From Flavobacteriaceae bacterium (GTDB taxonomy: Bacteria > Bacteroidota > Bacteroidia > Flavobacteriales > Flavobacteriaceae), in the NCBI GenBank assembly GCA_030618945.1, contig JAUXCI010000194.1:1-5202 (forward strand): a stretch of 5,202 nucleotides of DNA, in the 5' to 3' direction. Made by a program: the position numbers and the translations under genes. Every line of letters begins with the position of its first letter. Positions within the stretch are counted from its first letter, which is position 1. The notes beneath the pieces were generated by a model that worked only from the letters and a program-made list of their open reading frames with translations, was not told where the DNA came from and did no database searches. This document shows, in pieces, positions 1 to 5,202 of the stretch.

Positions 1-169
1 CAATAGTGCCAACTGCTTTGTAGTTGTTGGCTTCAATGTCTTCAGCCGGGGTTGATGAAAAGAATTTAAAATGTGTTTGTGAACTGACAATTTTCTGTGC
101 AGAAGCCGTAAATGATGTTGCAGAAAAAACTACAGAAGCAATTATTGAAAGGATAGTTATTTTTTTCAT
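1..169 (-). CDS. YceI-like family secreted protein, N-terminal part (cut by window edge)
   Basis: The minus strand reads an open frame from an ATG at 169 to the left edge, giving 56 residues with no stop. Residues 1-25 form a signal peptide: a lysine start (MKK), a hydrophobic core and an ASAQ-type cleavage site, so the protein should be exported. The mature start contains THFKFFSSTPAEDIEANN, which resembles the first strands of Bacteroidota YceI-like proteins (phrases such as FFS-x-P-x-EDIEA-x-N). That family has a lipocalin-like barrel that binds polyisoprenoid or other amphiphilic lipids in the periplasm; the function here is inferred from family only. It lies 27 bases downstream of the OB-fold gene on the same strand, so the two are probably co-transcribed. 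A full family member is about 170-200 residues, so most of the gene is outside the window. The family call rests on a short stretch and is therefore moderate. Confidence 0.72.
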   Translation of the reverse strand, partial: MKKITILSIIASVVFSATSFTASAQKIVSSQTHFKFFSSTPAEDIEANNYKAVGTI

Positions 170-196
170 GTTTAAAAATTTAATGATTTATAATTG

Positions 197-679
197 TTAT
201 TTATTTGATACGATACCGCTTTTTTCAATGATGACATTTTCATACATGTCTAAATCTTCATCAAAAGAAGCGCCTGAACGGATAACCCCTTTAATGGTGA
301 TTTGATCTCCAATTTTAATATTTTCTACCTGTGAATTGGTTTCTGATGTAAAGGTGCAGCTAACACCCGCCTTATCTGAATCAGCTTTTAAGAGAATTAC
401 TTTTTGTTTATTAAAATCTTCCGAAATCTCAGCAACTATACCCGATATTTCAAGCACTTTGGAATTGCCCGTATCATCAAGGTATTTGTTATTTGCCTTT
501 TGAGCGTCTGTTAAATATTCGCTTACAATATCGCTTGAATTATAACTAAAATCAGTTCTGGTATTTTGAACATCTCTGGCCGGCTTGTTGAACATATAAA
601 AACCAAGCCCTCCTGCAATAAGAATTCCTGCCCCTATTAATAGCACAACTATTTTAATAATTTTCTTTTTGTTCTTCAT
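197..679 (-). CDS. Membrane-anchored OB-fold protein (tRNA_anti-like family)
   Basis: This 160-residue protein starts with a lysine-rich stretch (MKNKKKIIK) and one hydrophobic segment at about residues 8-29. That segment is either an uncleaved signal anchor or a transmembrane helix, with the rest outside the cytoplasm. It is followed by FNKPARDV (30-37), typical of Bacteroidota tRNA_anti-like proteins. A helical stretch with YLTDAQKANNKYLD (55-68) comes next, and then a five-stranded OB-like region at about 74-153 with VLEISGIVAEI, AGVSCTF and IKIGDQITIKGV. The family name comes from fold similarity to tRNA anticodon-binding domains; the periplasmic location makes tRNA binding unlikely and the real ligand is unknown. 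No cysteine follows the hydrophobic segment, so it is not a lipoprotein. In Bacteroidota such genes commonly sit beside YceI-like genes, as here. Its promoter is unclear: TAATTTTA on the minus strand at 737-730 is a weak -7 candidate. Confidence 0.78.
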   Translation of the reverse strand: MKNKKKIIKIVVLLIGAGILIAGGLGFYMFNKPARDVQNTRTDFSYNSSDIVSEYLTDAQKANNKYLDDTGNSKVLEISGIVAEISEDFNKQKVILLKADSDKAGVSCTFTSETNSQVENIKIGDQITIKGVIRSGASFDEDLDMYENVIIEKSGIVSNK

Positions 680-753
680 TTTATATTTTATTGGATTGAT
701 TAGACTCTATGAATTCTAGTTCCTGACAATAAAATTATTATTTTTTCCTTTCT

Positions 754-767
754 AAGGCTGAAGCCTT
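754..767. repeat. Short inverted repeat in the divergent intergenic region
   Basis: AAGGCT-GA-AGCCTT is a perfect 6-base inverted repeat with a 2-base spacer. It lies 75-88 bases upstream of the OB-fold gene start and about 155 bases upstream of the porin start. With a 2-base loop it cannot form a stable RNA hairpin, so a protein-binding site is the likelier reading if it is functional at all. A 9-base direct repeat, CTTTGTTTA, begins inside its right edge (765-773) and recurs at 802-810. The rest of the 680-850 stretch shows no ORF or RNA gene that I can recognise. Confidence 0.3.
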
Positions 768-857
768 TGTTTAGATGACCCTGTAAAGCAGAGTGTAGAG
801 GCTTTGTTTATAAGATGATTTTCATTGAGAGTTCAGTTTAAAATCAATGCTGCCCCC

Positions 858-871
858 TGACTTATATCATT
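858..871 (+). promoter_or_regulatory. CRP/FNR-type binding site upstream of the porin
   Basis: TGACTTATATCATT contains the dyad TGAC-N4-ATCA, close to the FNR-type consensus TTGAT-N4-ATCAA and the general CRP/FNR form TGA-N6-TCA. It matches 13 of 14 bases with the site before the CBS-domain gene at 3617-3630. Its centre (863.5) lies about 40-42 bases upstream of the transcription start predicted from the -7 element at 893-900. That is the usual class II position, where the regulator contacts RNA polymerase and activates. The regulator itself is not in the window. Confidence 0.55.
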
Positions 872-900
872 TAAAGCTGTGAATTTAAAGGCTAAGTTTG
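870..900 (+). promoter_or_regulatory. Candidate Bacteroidota promoter of the porin gene
   Basis: TAAGTTTG at 893-900 matches the Bacteroidota -7 consensus TAnnTTTG exactly. TTTA at 870-873, one mismatch from the -33 element TTTG, is separated from it by 19 bases, the normal spacing. Transcription would start near 904-905, leaving a leader of about 18 bases before the start codon at 923. A poor -33 element is consistent with dependence on the activator site just upstream. Confidence 0.55.
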
Positions 901-922
901 GCATCTACTTTAGGATGACCGT

Positions 923-2080
923 ATGATTACTATTGAAATTGACATAAAAAAATATTCCTTTATGCTGTTATTCTTGATTTTTGCACTTTCATATGCTTAT
1001 GCTCAGGAAGATCAAGAAAAGAAACTTTCATTTACTGGAGATTTCAGGTTTAGAATTGAAGAGGATTGGAATTCTCGTAAATCGGACGGTACTTACAGAG
1101 ATGATAGAACACGATTGCGTTATCGGGCACGCGTGGGTATAAATTATAAAGCGAATGACTGGGCTTCCTTTGGGATTAGAATTAGGACAGGGGATCCTGA
1201 AAAGCAGCAGGACCCAAATCTCACACTTGGTCAAGGCTTTGATGAATTCAGTAGCTTGCCCATTGCCTTTGAAAAATTATTTTTTAGAGCTCAGTATAAA
1301 TGGCTCGATGCCTGGGTGGGTAAAAATGCCTTTTCCTTTGAAAAGCAAAATGAATTGTTTTGGAGTGATAATGTTTTTCCTGAAGGGATTTTTGGAAGTG
1401 CTTTTTTCGAGTTGGAATCCAATTGGATTCAAAGCATGAAATTCAGTGCGGCTCATTATGTCATGAGAAGTAATAATTCTTCATTAAATAAAGATAGTTA
1501 TATTCAAGTAATTCAGGCAACTACGAAACACTGGGCTAACAGACTTACTGTGTTTCCCACCTTTTATTATTTTAATAAAATGCCCAATATTCCTGATGGT
1601 AATGATACTTATCAAATCAATTATTCCATAGTTCATCTGGGATCAAAAGTGCTTGCCCTTGAAAAACAAAAAATCACCCTTGGCCTCGATCTCTATCAGA
1701 ATCTTGAGAATTATCAACAAAACGATTCTATTCCAGATTCATTGAAAGATCAGAAGAAAGGCTTCGTTGGAAGTCTGATATGGGGTAATTTAAAAAAGAA
1801 AGGAGACTTTAGCGCAGGTGTTTATTACACCTATCTCGAAAGATATGCAGCGGTTGATTTTCTGGCACAAAACGATTGGGCCCGATGGGATTATAGCGCA
1901 CAAGGTTCGCCTGATGGTAGGCTAACAAATTTTAAGGGTATCGAGTTCGCAGCGGCTTATAAGATCAATAAAAGTATGCGGCTGAAAATGAGATTTTTTA
2001 TGGTAAATCAGATTATCCCTTATGGAGATTACCTGGAAAATGGTAATAGAATCCGTCTGGATCTTGATATAGGATTTTAA
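923..2080 (+). CDS. Outer-membrane porin, Porin_5 / alginate-export-like barrel
   Basis: This 385-residue protein has a signal peptide with hydrophobic core MLLFLIFALSYAYA (14-27) and probable cleavage before Q28. The mature chain is rich in alternating, aromatic-bounded strands and ends in RIRLDLDIGF, a terminal beta-signal with final Phe as used by the BAM machinery. Early features fit Bacteroidota putative porins: FTGDFRFRIEEDW (37-49), RDDRTRLRYRARVGINY (59-75), FGIRIRTGDP (83-92), WVGKNAFSF (131-139) and WSDNVFPEG (147-155). The arginine-rich strands near 59-88 could line the pore and favour anionic substrates, but that is inference. The start at 923 is chosen because an upstream ATG at 914 hits a stop after three codons; an internal start at 962 would also leave a signal peptide. 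No TonB box or plug is present, so passive diffusion is likelier than TonB-driven uptake. The gene appears monocistronic, with a CRP/FNR-type site and -7 element upstream. The substrate is unknown. Confidence 0.8.
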   Translation: MITIEIDIKKYSFMLLFLIFALSYAYAQEDQEKKLSFTGDFRFRIEEDWNSRKSDGTYRDDRTRLRYRARVGINYKANDWASFGIRIRTGDPEKQQDPNLTLGQGFDEFSSLPIAFEKLFFRAQYKWLDAWVGKNAFSFEKQNELFWSDNVFPEGIFGSAFFELESNWIQSMKFSAAHYVMRSNNSSLNKDSYIQVIQATTKHWANRLTVFPTFYYFNKMPNIPDGNDTYQINYSIVHLGSKVLALEKQKITLGLDLYQNLENYQQNDSIPDSLKDQKKGFVGSLIWGNLKKKGDFSAGVYYTYLERYAAVDFLAQNDWARWDYSAQGSPDGRLTNFKGIEFAAAYKINKSMRLKMRFFMVNQIIPYGDYLENGNRIRLDLDIGF

Positions 2081-2100
2081 ATTAAGCCAGACTAGTATTA

Positions 2101-2140
2101 AATAATGCTCAATAGCAATTATTGAATCGCTTTTATTTTT
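2101..2140 (+). terminator. Possible AT-rich intrinsic terminator after the porin
   Basis: About 20 bases after the porin stop, AATAATGCT and AGCAATTATT can pair around a CAAT loop (2101-2123) with one bulged base. A T-rich run, TTTTATTTTT, follows at 2131-2140. The stem is AT-rich with only two G-C pairs and the T-run is separated from it by seven bases, so it is weak. It is the only termination-like structure between the porin and helicase genes. Confidence 0.35.
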
Positions 2141-2299
2141 ATAAATCGCAAACATTTATGTGATTTTTGGAATTTCAACAAATCTAAGTATCTCTATATT
2201 ATAGTCTTATGGGGTATTTGCTAAGTCGATTCCATCTGAAAAAATACAGAATCAGCAGCCCATATGAGACATAAAATCGATTATATCCAAATAATCATT

Positions 2300-2307
2300 T
2301 ATCTTTG
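2300..2307 (+). promoter_or_regulatory. Bacteroidota -7 element of the helicase gene
   Basis: TATCTTTG matches TAnnTTTG exactly and is followed by CAACTTTTATAAAATAT directly before the start codon at 2325. The predicted transcript would start near 2311-2313, leaving a leader of only about 12-15 bases without a Shine-Dalgarno sequence, common in this phylum. No TTTG is seen at the expected -33 position (about 2277-2280). The upstream stretch 2141-2299 has no ORF, RNA gene or CRP/FNR-type dyad that I can recognise. Confidence 0.6.
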
Positions 2308-2324
2308 CAACTTTTATAAAATAT

Positions 2325-3599
2325 ATGACTTTCAAAGATTTAGGACTTACGCCGGCAATTCAAAAGGCGTTACATGAAGAGGGCTATACCATTCCAACTC
2401 CCATACAAAAACAATCAATACCAATATTATTAAAGGGCAAAGATCTTTTGGGCTGTGCTCAAACAGGTACGGGTAAAACGGCGGCCTTTGCTATTCCAAT
2501 TCTTCAACAAATGAGTTTAGCTCGTGCTGATGAAAGGGGTAGGCGTAAAATAAAGTCCTTGATAGTGACTCCTACTAGAGAATTGGCAACTCAAATAGCC
2601 GTAAGCTTTGGGGTGTATGGAAAATATACAAACCTTAAAAACACAGTTGTTTTTGGAGGCGTTAAACAAGGAGCACAGGTAGAAGCCTTAAGAAGGGGAG
2701 TAGACATCTTGGTTGCCACACCAGGAAGGTTATTGGACCTGATCAATCAGGGTTATATCTCTTTGAAAGATATTGAATACTTTGTTCTGGATGAGGCAGA
2801 TCAAATGCTGGACATGGGTTTTATCCATGACATTAAAAAGATAATCGCGTTATTACCACGCAAAAGACAATCCTTATTTTTTTCAGCAACTATGCATCCT
2901 ACCATTGTGGAGCTATCAAAGAAAATACTTGGAAATCCTGAAAGGGTAACGGTAAGACCCGAGCAAACCACGGCGGAAAAAGTAAAACAAAGCATCTATT
3001 TTGTTACTAAAAAGAACAAGATCAGATTATTGGTCCACCTTTTGCAAACCCAAGGTATGGAGTCTGTATTGGTGTTTTCACGAACCAAACACGGAGCAAA
3101 TAAAGTGGTAAAACTTTTGCAAAGGGATGGTTTTCAAAGCGCAGCTATTCATGGCAACAAATCTCAAAAGGCAAGGGAAGTAGCTTTAGATGATTTTAAA
3201 AAGGGAAAGATTAAGGTTTTAGTGGCCACTGATATTGCCGCCAGGGGGATTGACATTGATGAATTGTCGCACGTGGTCAATTATGATTTACCTAATATCC
3301 CAGAATCATATGTGCACCGTATAGGAAGAACGGGTAGAGCGGGATCAAGTGGTGAGGCAGTATCATTTTGCGACATTGAAGAAAGACCCTATTTAAAAGA
3401 TATTGAAAAACTGATCAGGAAAAAGATTAGTGTTATTCACGAGCATCCCTTTTTAAATGATCTTCTTGAAAGGGCATCGGAAGAGCCGGAAAGAACGCAT
3501 GGTCATAAAAGGCATCCCAAACCAGGTCAAAAAAAGAAAAGTGCTGGGAAGAATAACTATTGGAGAAATAGAAATAGTGGTCCACGAAAGTCCAGCTAA
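2325..3599 (+). CDS. rhlE: DEAD-box ATP-dependent RNA helicase, RhlE type
   Basis: This 424-residue cytoplasmic enzyme uses ATP to unwind short RNA duplexes, acting in ribosome assembly, RNA decay or cold adaptation. All signature motifs are intact: Q motif with F3 and [11 protein letters not shown] (20-30), motif I AQTGTGKT (45-52), Ia PTRELA (83-88), GG (111-112), Ib TPGR (132-135), II DEAD (156-159), III SAT (187-189), IV VLVFSRT (248-254), [12 protein letters not shown] (301-311) and [12 protein letters not shown] (331-340). Domain 1 covers about residues 1-205 and domain 2 about 220-372. The tail (about 388-424) is basic and low in complexity, rich in K, R, H and N. Such tails give non-specific RNA binding and are usual in RhlE-group proteins. 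It lacks the DbpA-type RNA-binding domain and the long CsdA extension. Bacteroidota often carry several rhlE-like paralogues, so the symbol denotes subgroup rather than strict orthology. It has its own -7 element and starts at the only sensible ATG. Confidence 0.95.
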   Translation: MTFKDLGLTPAIQKALHEEGYTIPTPIQKQSIPILLKGKDLLGCAQTGTGKTAAFAIPILQQMSLARADERGRRKIKSLIVTPTRELATQIAVSFGVYGKYTNLKNTVVFGGVKQGAQVEALRRGVDILVATPGRLLDLINQGYISLKDIEYFVLDEADQMLDMGFIHDIKKIIALLPRKRQSLFFSATMHPTIVELSKKILGNPERVTVRPEQTTAEKVKQSIYFVTKKNKIRLLVHLLQTQGMESVLVFSRTKHGANKVVKLLQRDGFQSAAIHGNKSQKAREVALDDFKKGKIKVLVATDIAARGIDIDELSHVVNYDLPNIPESYVHRIGRTGRAGSSGEAVSFCDIEERPYLKDIEKLIRKKISVIHEHPFLNDLLERASEEPERTHGHKRHPKPGQKKKSAGKNNYWRNRNSGPRKSS

Positions 3600-3616
3600 T
3601 TATTTTCTCTTCTTTA

Positions 3617-3630
3617 TGACTTAAATCATT
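3617..3630 (+). promoter_or_regulatory. CRP/FNR-type binding site upstream of the CBS-domain gene
   Basis: TGACTTAAATCATT, preceded by A at 3616, gives the near-perfect 14-base palindrome ATGACTTAAATCAT with a single mismatched pair. It has the CRP/FNR-family form TGAC-N4-ATCA. It lies 17 bases after the helicase stop and is nearly identical to the porin site at 858-871. The centre (3622.5) is about 41-42 bases upstream of the start predicted from the -7-like element at 3653-3660, again the class II position. Confidence 0.6.
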
Positions 3631-3652
3631 GTATTTCTGACATTTTTTTTTG

Positions 3653-3660
3653 TACTTTAT
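3653..3660 (+). promoter_or_regulatory. Candidate -7 element of the CBS-domain gene
   Basis: TACTTTAT resembles TAnnTTTG in six of the eight positions, counting the two free ones. It sits 24 bases after the dyad core at 3617-3628, almost the same gap as in the porin promoter (23 bases). A run of nine T (3643-3651) lies just upstream of it. The transcript would start near 3664, giving a leader of about 20 bases that includes AAGGAC (3661-3666). The poor -7 and absent -33 fit activator-dependent transcription. Confidence 0.45.
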
Positions 3661-3683
3661 AAGGACAATAAAGAGCATGTCGG

Positions 3684-4100
3684 ATGAAAAAAAATCAGCC
3701 TATTTCAAGTATTATGACCAAGGATGTCGTTACTTTAAGTCTTAAGGATTCGCTTTATTCTGCGGAAAAAAGAATGAAAACCAATCATATCAGGCACATG
3801 CCTGTGGTAGATGAGGACAAACTTATCGGTTTGATTAGTTTATCAGATTTGCAGCGAATAAGCTTTATAGATGCCTATAGCAAAGAAGGAACAGAAGATA
3901 CGCCTGTTTATAATATGCTAAGCATCAACGATATGATGATCAAAAACCCTTTAACGGCAAGCCCTAAGACCACAATTTTGGAGGTTTCTAAATTGCTGGC
4001 CAGCAAGGAATTTCATTCTTTACCCGTAGTAGATGATGGAAAATTAGTAGGCATCATTACTACAACTGATCTCTTGCATTATTTTATTGAATTGTGCTGA
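3684..4100 (+). CDS. Stand-alone two-CBS-domain protein
   Basis: This 138-residue cytoplasmic protein is made almost wholly of two CBS domains (a Bateman module): CBS1 at about residues 8-60 and CBS2 at about 82-138. Each begins with an M-T/K-containing segment (SIMTKDVVTLS, DMMIKNPLTAS) and ends with the conserved strand-helix, HMPVVDEDKLIGLISLSDL (38-56) and SLPVVDDGKLVGIITTTDL (112-130). S/T-x-x-D pairs such as SLSD and TTTD are the usual ribose-contacting positions, so binding of an adenine nucleotide (AMP, ATP or similar) is likely from family knowledge. No catalytic, DNA-binding or membrane domain is attached, so it probably acts as an energy or redox sensor on an unknown partner. The ATG at 3684 is chosen because the upstream ATG at 3677 is in another frame. 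A CRP/FNR-type site just upstream suggests control by oxygen or metabolic state. Confidence 0.88.
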   Translation: MKKNQPISSIMTKDVVTLSLKDSLYSAEKRMKTNHIRHMPVVDEDKLIGLISLSDLQRISFIDAYSKEGTEDTPVYNMLSINDMMIKNPLTASPKTTILEVSKLLASKEFHSLPVVDDGKLVGIITTTDLLHYFIELC

Positions 4101-4127
4101 TCCAGATATGAGCTGATAATTTTTTAT

Positions 4128-4135
4128 TAATTTAG
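4128..4135 (+). promoter_or_regulatory. Weak -7-like element before the exported CarboxypepD_reg-like gene
   Basis: TAATTTAG differs from TAnnTTTG at one fixed position and lies 21 bases before the start codon at 4157, similar to the leader spacing of the other genes here. No TTTG -33 element is found at the right distance. The 56-base gap contains no terminator, so read-through from the CBS-domain gene is equally possible. Confidence 0.3.
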
Positions 4136-4156
4136 GACTTATTCGATATCATATTA

Positions 4157-5188
4157 ATGAAAAATATTTCTCAGTATTTATTGGTTTGCTTCATAAGTAT
4201 GCTAAATACAATTGTTCTTTCACAAGAGATTGAAGGCCTTGTGTTTGACAAGGAAACCAATAGGCCCATAGAAGGGGCCTCAGTTTATTTTGACAACACA
4301 ACCATTGGCACTACTACCAATATTCACGGCGAATTCAGCCTTACAAAAATTAAGAACCTTAAAACTAATTTGATTATATACCATATGGGATATGAAAGGT
4401 ATACACTTTCATTAGATGAGATCAATGGAGCTATTAAGATAAATTTGAATCCTTCTTATATCGAATTGGAAGAAGTTATCGTTTCTTCAGACGATGATTG
4501 GCCCAGGGAATTGAAGTTAAGGGAATTCAAAAAACAGTACTTAGGCGTTTCTGAAAATGGAAAGTATTGCCAGATAATGAATGAAGAAGATTTAATTTTG
4601 ACTTATTCCATAAAATATAAAAGGCTGACAGCCAGATCTAAAAAACAACTACAAATTAATAATACTCGGCTAAAGTATCTCATTATGACCGATCTTAAGA
4701 ACTTTACAGTTAGATATGGAAAAGTAAGTAAGAATAAGAAACACTTAGACGCAATAAGGGTGTTTTATCAAGGTTCAAATAGATACCAAAATTATGATAC
4801 TTTGAATTTACCGGCAACACAAACATTGAGAAAAAAAGCATATGGAGGTTCTGTATTGCATTTTATGAGAGCATTATCTCGGGGTGAACTAGCCCAGAAA
4901 GGATATAAGATTCATGTGAATGGAATTGTTACTGACCCAAAGGAATGTTTCACTATATCGCCAACTCGAATTTATGGTCAAATAAAAGTAAATGCACCAG
5001 GAAGATTTCAAGTTGTTTATGAACACAGAAATGTATCAGTAATTGAAGTTTCTGACAATTTTTTTTTAATTGACGCCTTTGGAAATCACAGTCCTATTAA
5101 GCGTGTAAAATTTGGAGGAGACTTTGGAAATGAAAGGATGGGAGATGCACTACCCATGGATTTTTTAATGGAAACAAATGCTATATAA
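4157..5188 (+). CDS. Exported CarboxypepD_reg-like domain protein of unknown function
   Basis: This 343-residue protein has a signal peptide at about residues 1-22 with cleavage near VLS-Q. Residues 24-112 form a CarboxypepD_reg-like beta-sandwich: IEGLVFDKETNRPIEGASV, then GTTTNIHGEFSL (51-62), then the HMGYERYTLSL strand and the closing IELEEVIVSS (102-111). This resembles the N-terminal extension of SusC/TonB-dependent receptors, but no plug or barrel follows. The rest (about 115-343) begins WPRELKLREFKKQYLG with YCQIMNEEDL (137-146), and includes LTARSKKQLQINNTRLKYLI (157-176) and a late MGDALPMDF (near 330-338). I recognise this pattern from conserved hypothetical proteins of Bacteroidota that follow a carboxypeptidase-regulatory domain, and know no proven function. 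A periplasmic or surface beta-rich protein is inferred. The frame is intact to its stop. It lies 56 bases after the CBS-domain gene on the same strand, and may be a separate transcription unit. Confidence 0.8.
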   Translation: MKNISQYLLVCFISMLNTIVLSQEIEGLVFDKETNRPIEGASVYFDNTTIGTTTNIHGEFSLTKIKNLKTNLIIYHMGYERYTLSLDEINGAIKINLNPSYIELEEVIVSSDDDWPRELKLREFKKQYLGVSENGKYCQIMNEEDLILTYSIKYKRLTARSKKQLQINNTRLKYLIMTDLKNFTVRYGKVSKNKKHLDAIRVFYQGSNRYQNYDTLNLPATQTLRKKAYGGSVLHFMRALSRGELAQKGYKIHVNGIVTDPKECFTISPTRIYGQIKVNAPGRFQVVYEHRNVSVIEVSDNFFLIDAFGNHSPIKRVKFGGDFGNERMGDALPMDFLMETNAI

Positions 5189-5202
5189 AATTATTTGGAG
5201 GA

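Noticed and set aside
24..305. Plus-strand ORF of 93 residues across the left end
   Set aside because: It lies antisense to the signal peptide of the YceI-like gene and to the 3' end of the OB-fold gene, both of which read as real proteins; its own translation has no recognisable domain.
1155..1439. Plus-strand 94-residue ORF within the porin
   Set aside because: It is another frame of the porin gene, whose frame is intact and carries the recognisable barrel and signal peptide.
1922..2155. Minus-strand ORF overlapping the porin 3' end
   Set aside because: Most of it is antisense to the conserved terminal strands of the porin; it has no promoter or domain evidence.
2206..2269. Loose inverted repeat TCTTATGGGG / CCCATATGAGA upstream of the helicase
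   Set aside because: Pairing needs mismatches and a loop of over 40 bases, so it is not distinguishable from chance in AT-rich DNA.
3616..3651. Intrinsic terminator after the helicase gene using the ATGACTTAAATCAT palindrome and the T-run
   Set aside because: The palindrome is AT-rich with too small a loop for a stable hairpin and the T-run is 13 bases further on; a protein-binding dyad explains it better.
3433..3678. Minus-strand ORF over the helicase tail and following spacer
   Set aside because: It is antisense to the basic helicase tail and to the CRP/FNR-type site; its composition (many F, Y, H, S) is what antisense of a lysine-rich tail gives.
4135..4153. A third possible CRP/FNR-type box before the exported CarboxypepD_reg-like gene (GACTTATTCGATATCAT)
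   Set aside because: The half-sites are too far apart: extra bases break the TGA-N6-TCA spacing, and the first T of the left half is replaced by G.

Overview
The window looks like chromosomal DNA of a member of the Bacteroidota, most likely a Flavobacteriia relative. The DNA is AT-rich and the proteins match families typical of that phylum: a YceI-like protein paired with a tRNA_anti-like OB-fold protein, a Porin_5-type outer-membrane barrel, and a CarboxypepD_reg-like exported protein. Genes are preceded by TAnnTTTG-like -7 elements with very short leaders and no clear Shine-Dalgarno sequence, which also fits the phylum. The exact genus cannot be read from the sequence.

Layout. Positions 1-679 hold a minus-strand two-gene unit: a membrane-anchored OB-fold protein (197-679), followed 27 bases downstream by the N-terminal part of a secreted YceI-like protein that runs off the left edge (1-169). 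A divergent 243-base intergenic region (680-922) separates it from a plus-strand outer-membrane porin (923-2080). A 244-base spacer with a possible AT-rich terminator and a clear -7 element leads to an RhlE-type DEAD-box RNA helicase (2325-3599). Then come a small two-CBS-domain protein (3684-4100) and an exported carboxypeptidase-regulatory-like domain protein (4157-5188).

The most interesting signal is regulatory. The porin and the CBS-domain gene each carry an almost identical CRP/FNR-type dyad, TGACTTAWATCATT (858-871 and 3617-3630). In both cases the dyad lies 23-24 bases upstream of a -7-like element, which puts its centre near -41 from the inferred transcription start, the usual class II activator position. 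This suggests that the two genes belong to one CRP/FNR-family regulon, perhaps responding to oxygen limitation or redox state, while the helicase between them has its own ordinary promoter.

No mobile element, CRISPR array, tRNA, rRNA or defence system was seen. The genes otherwise look like ordinary core or housekeeping content of this phylum.
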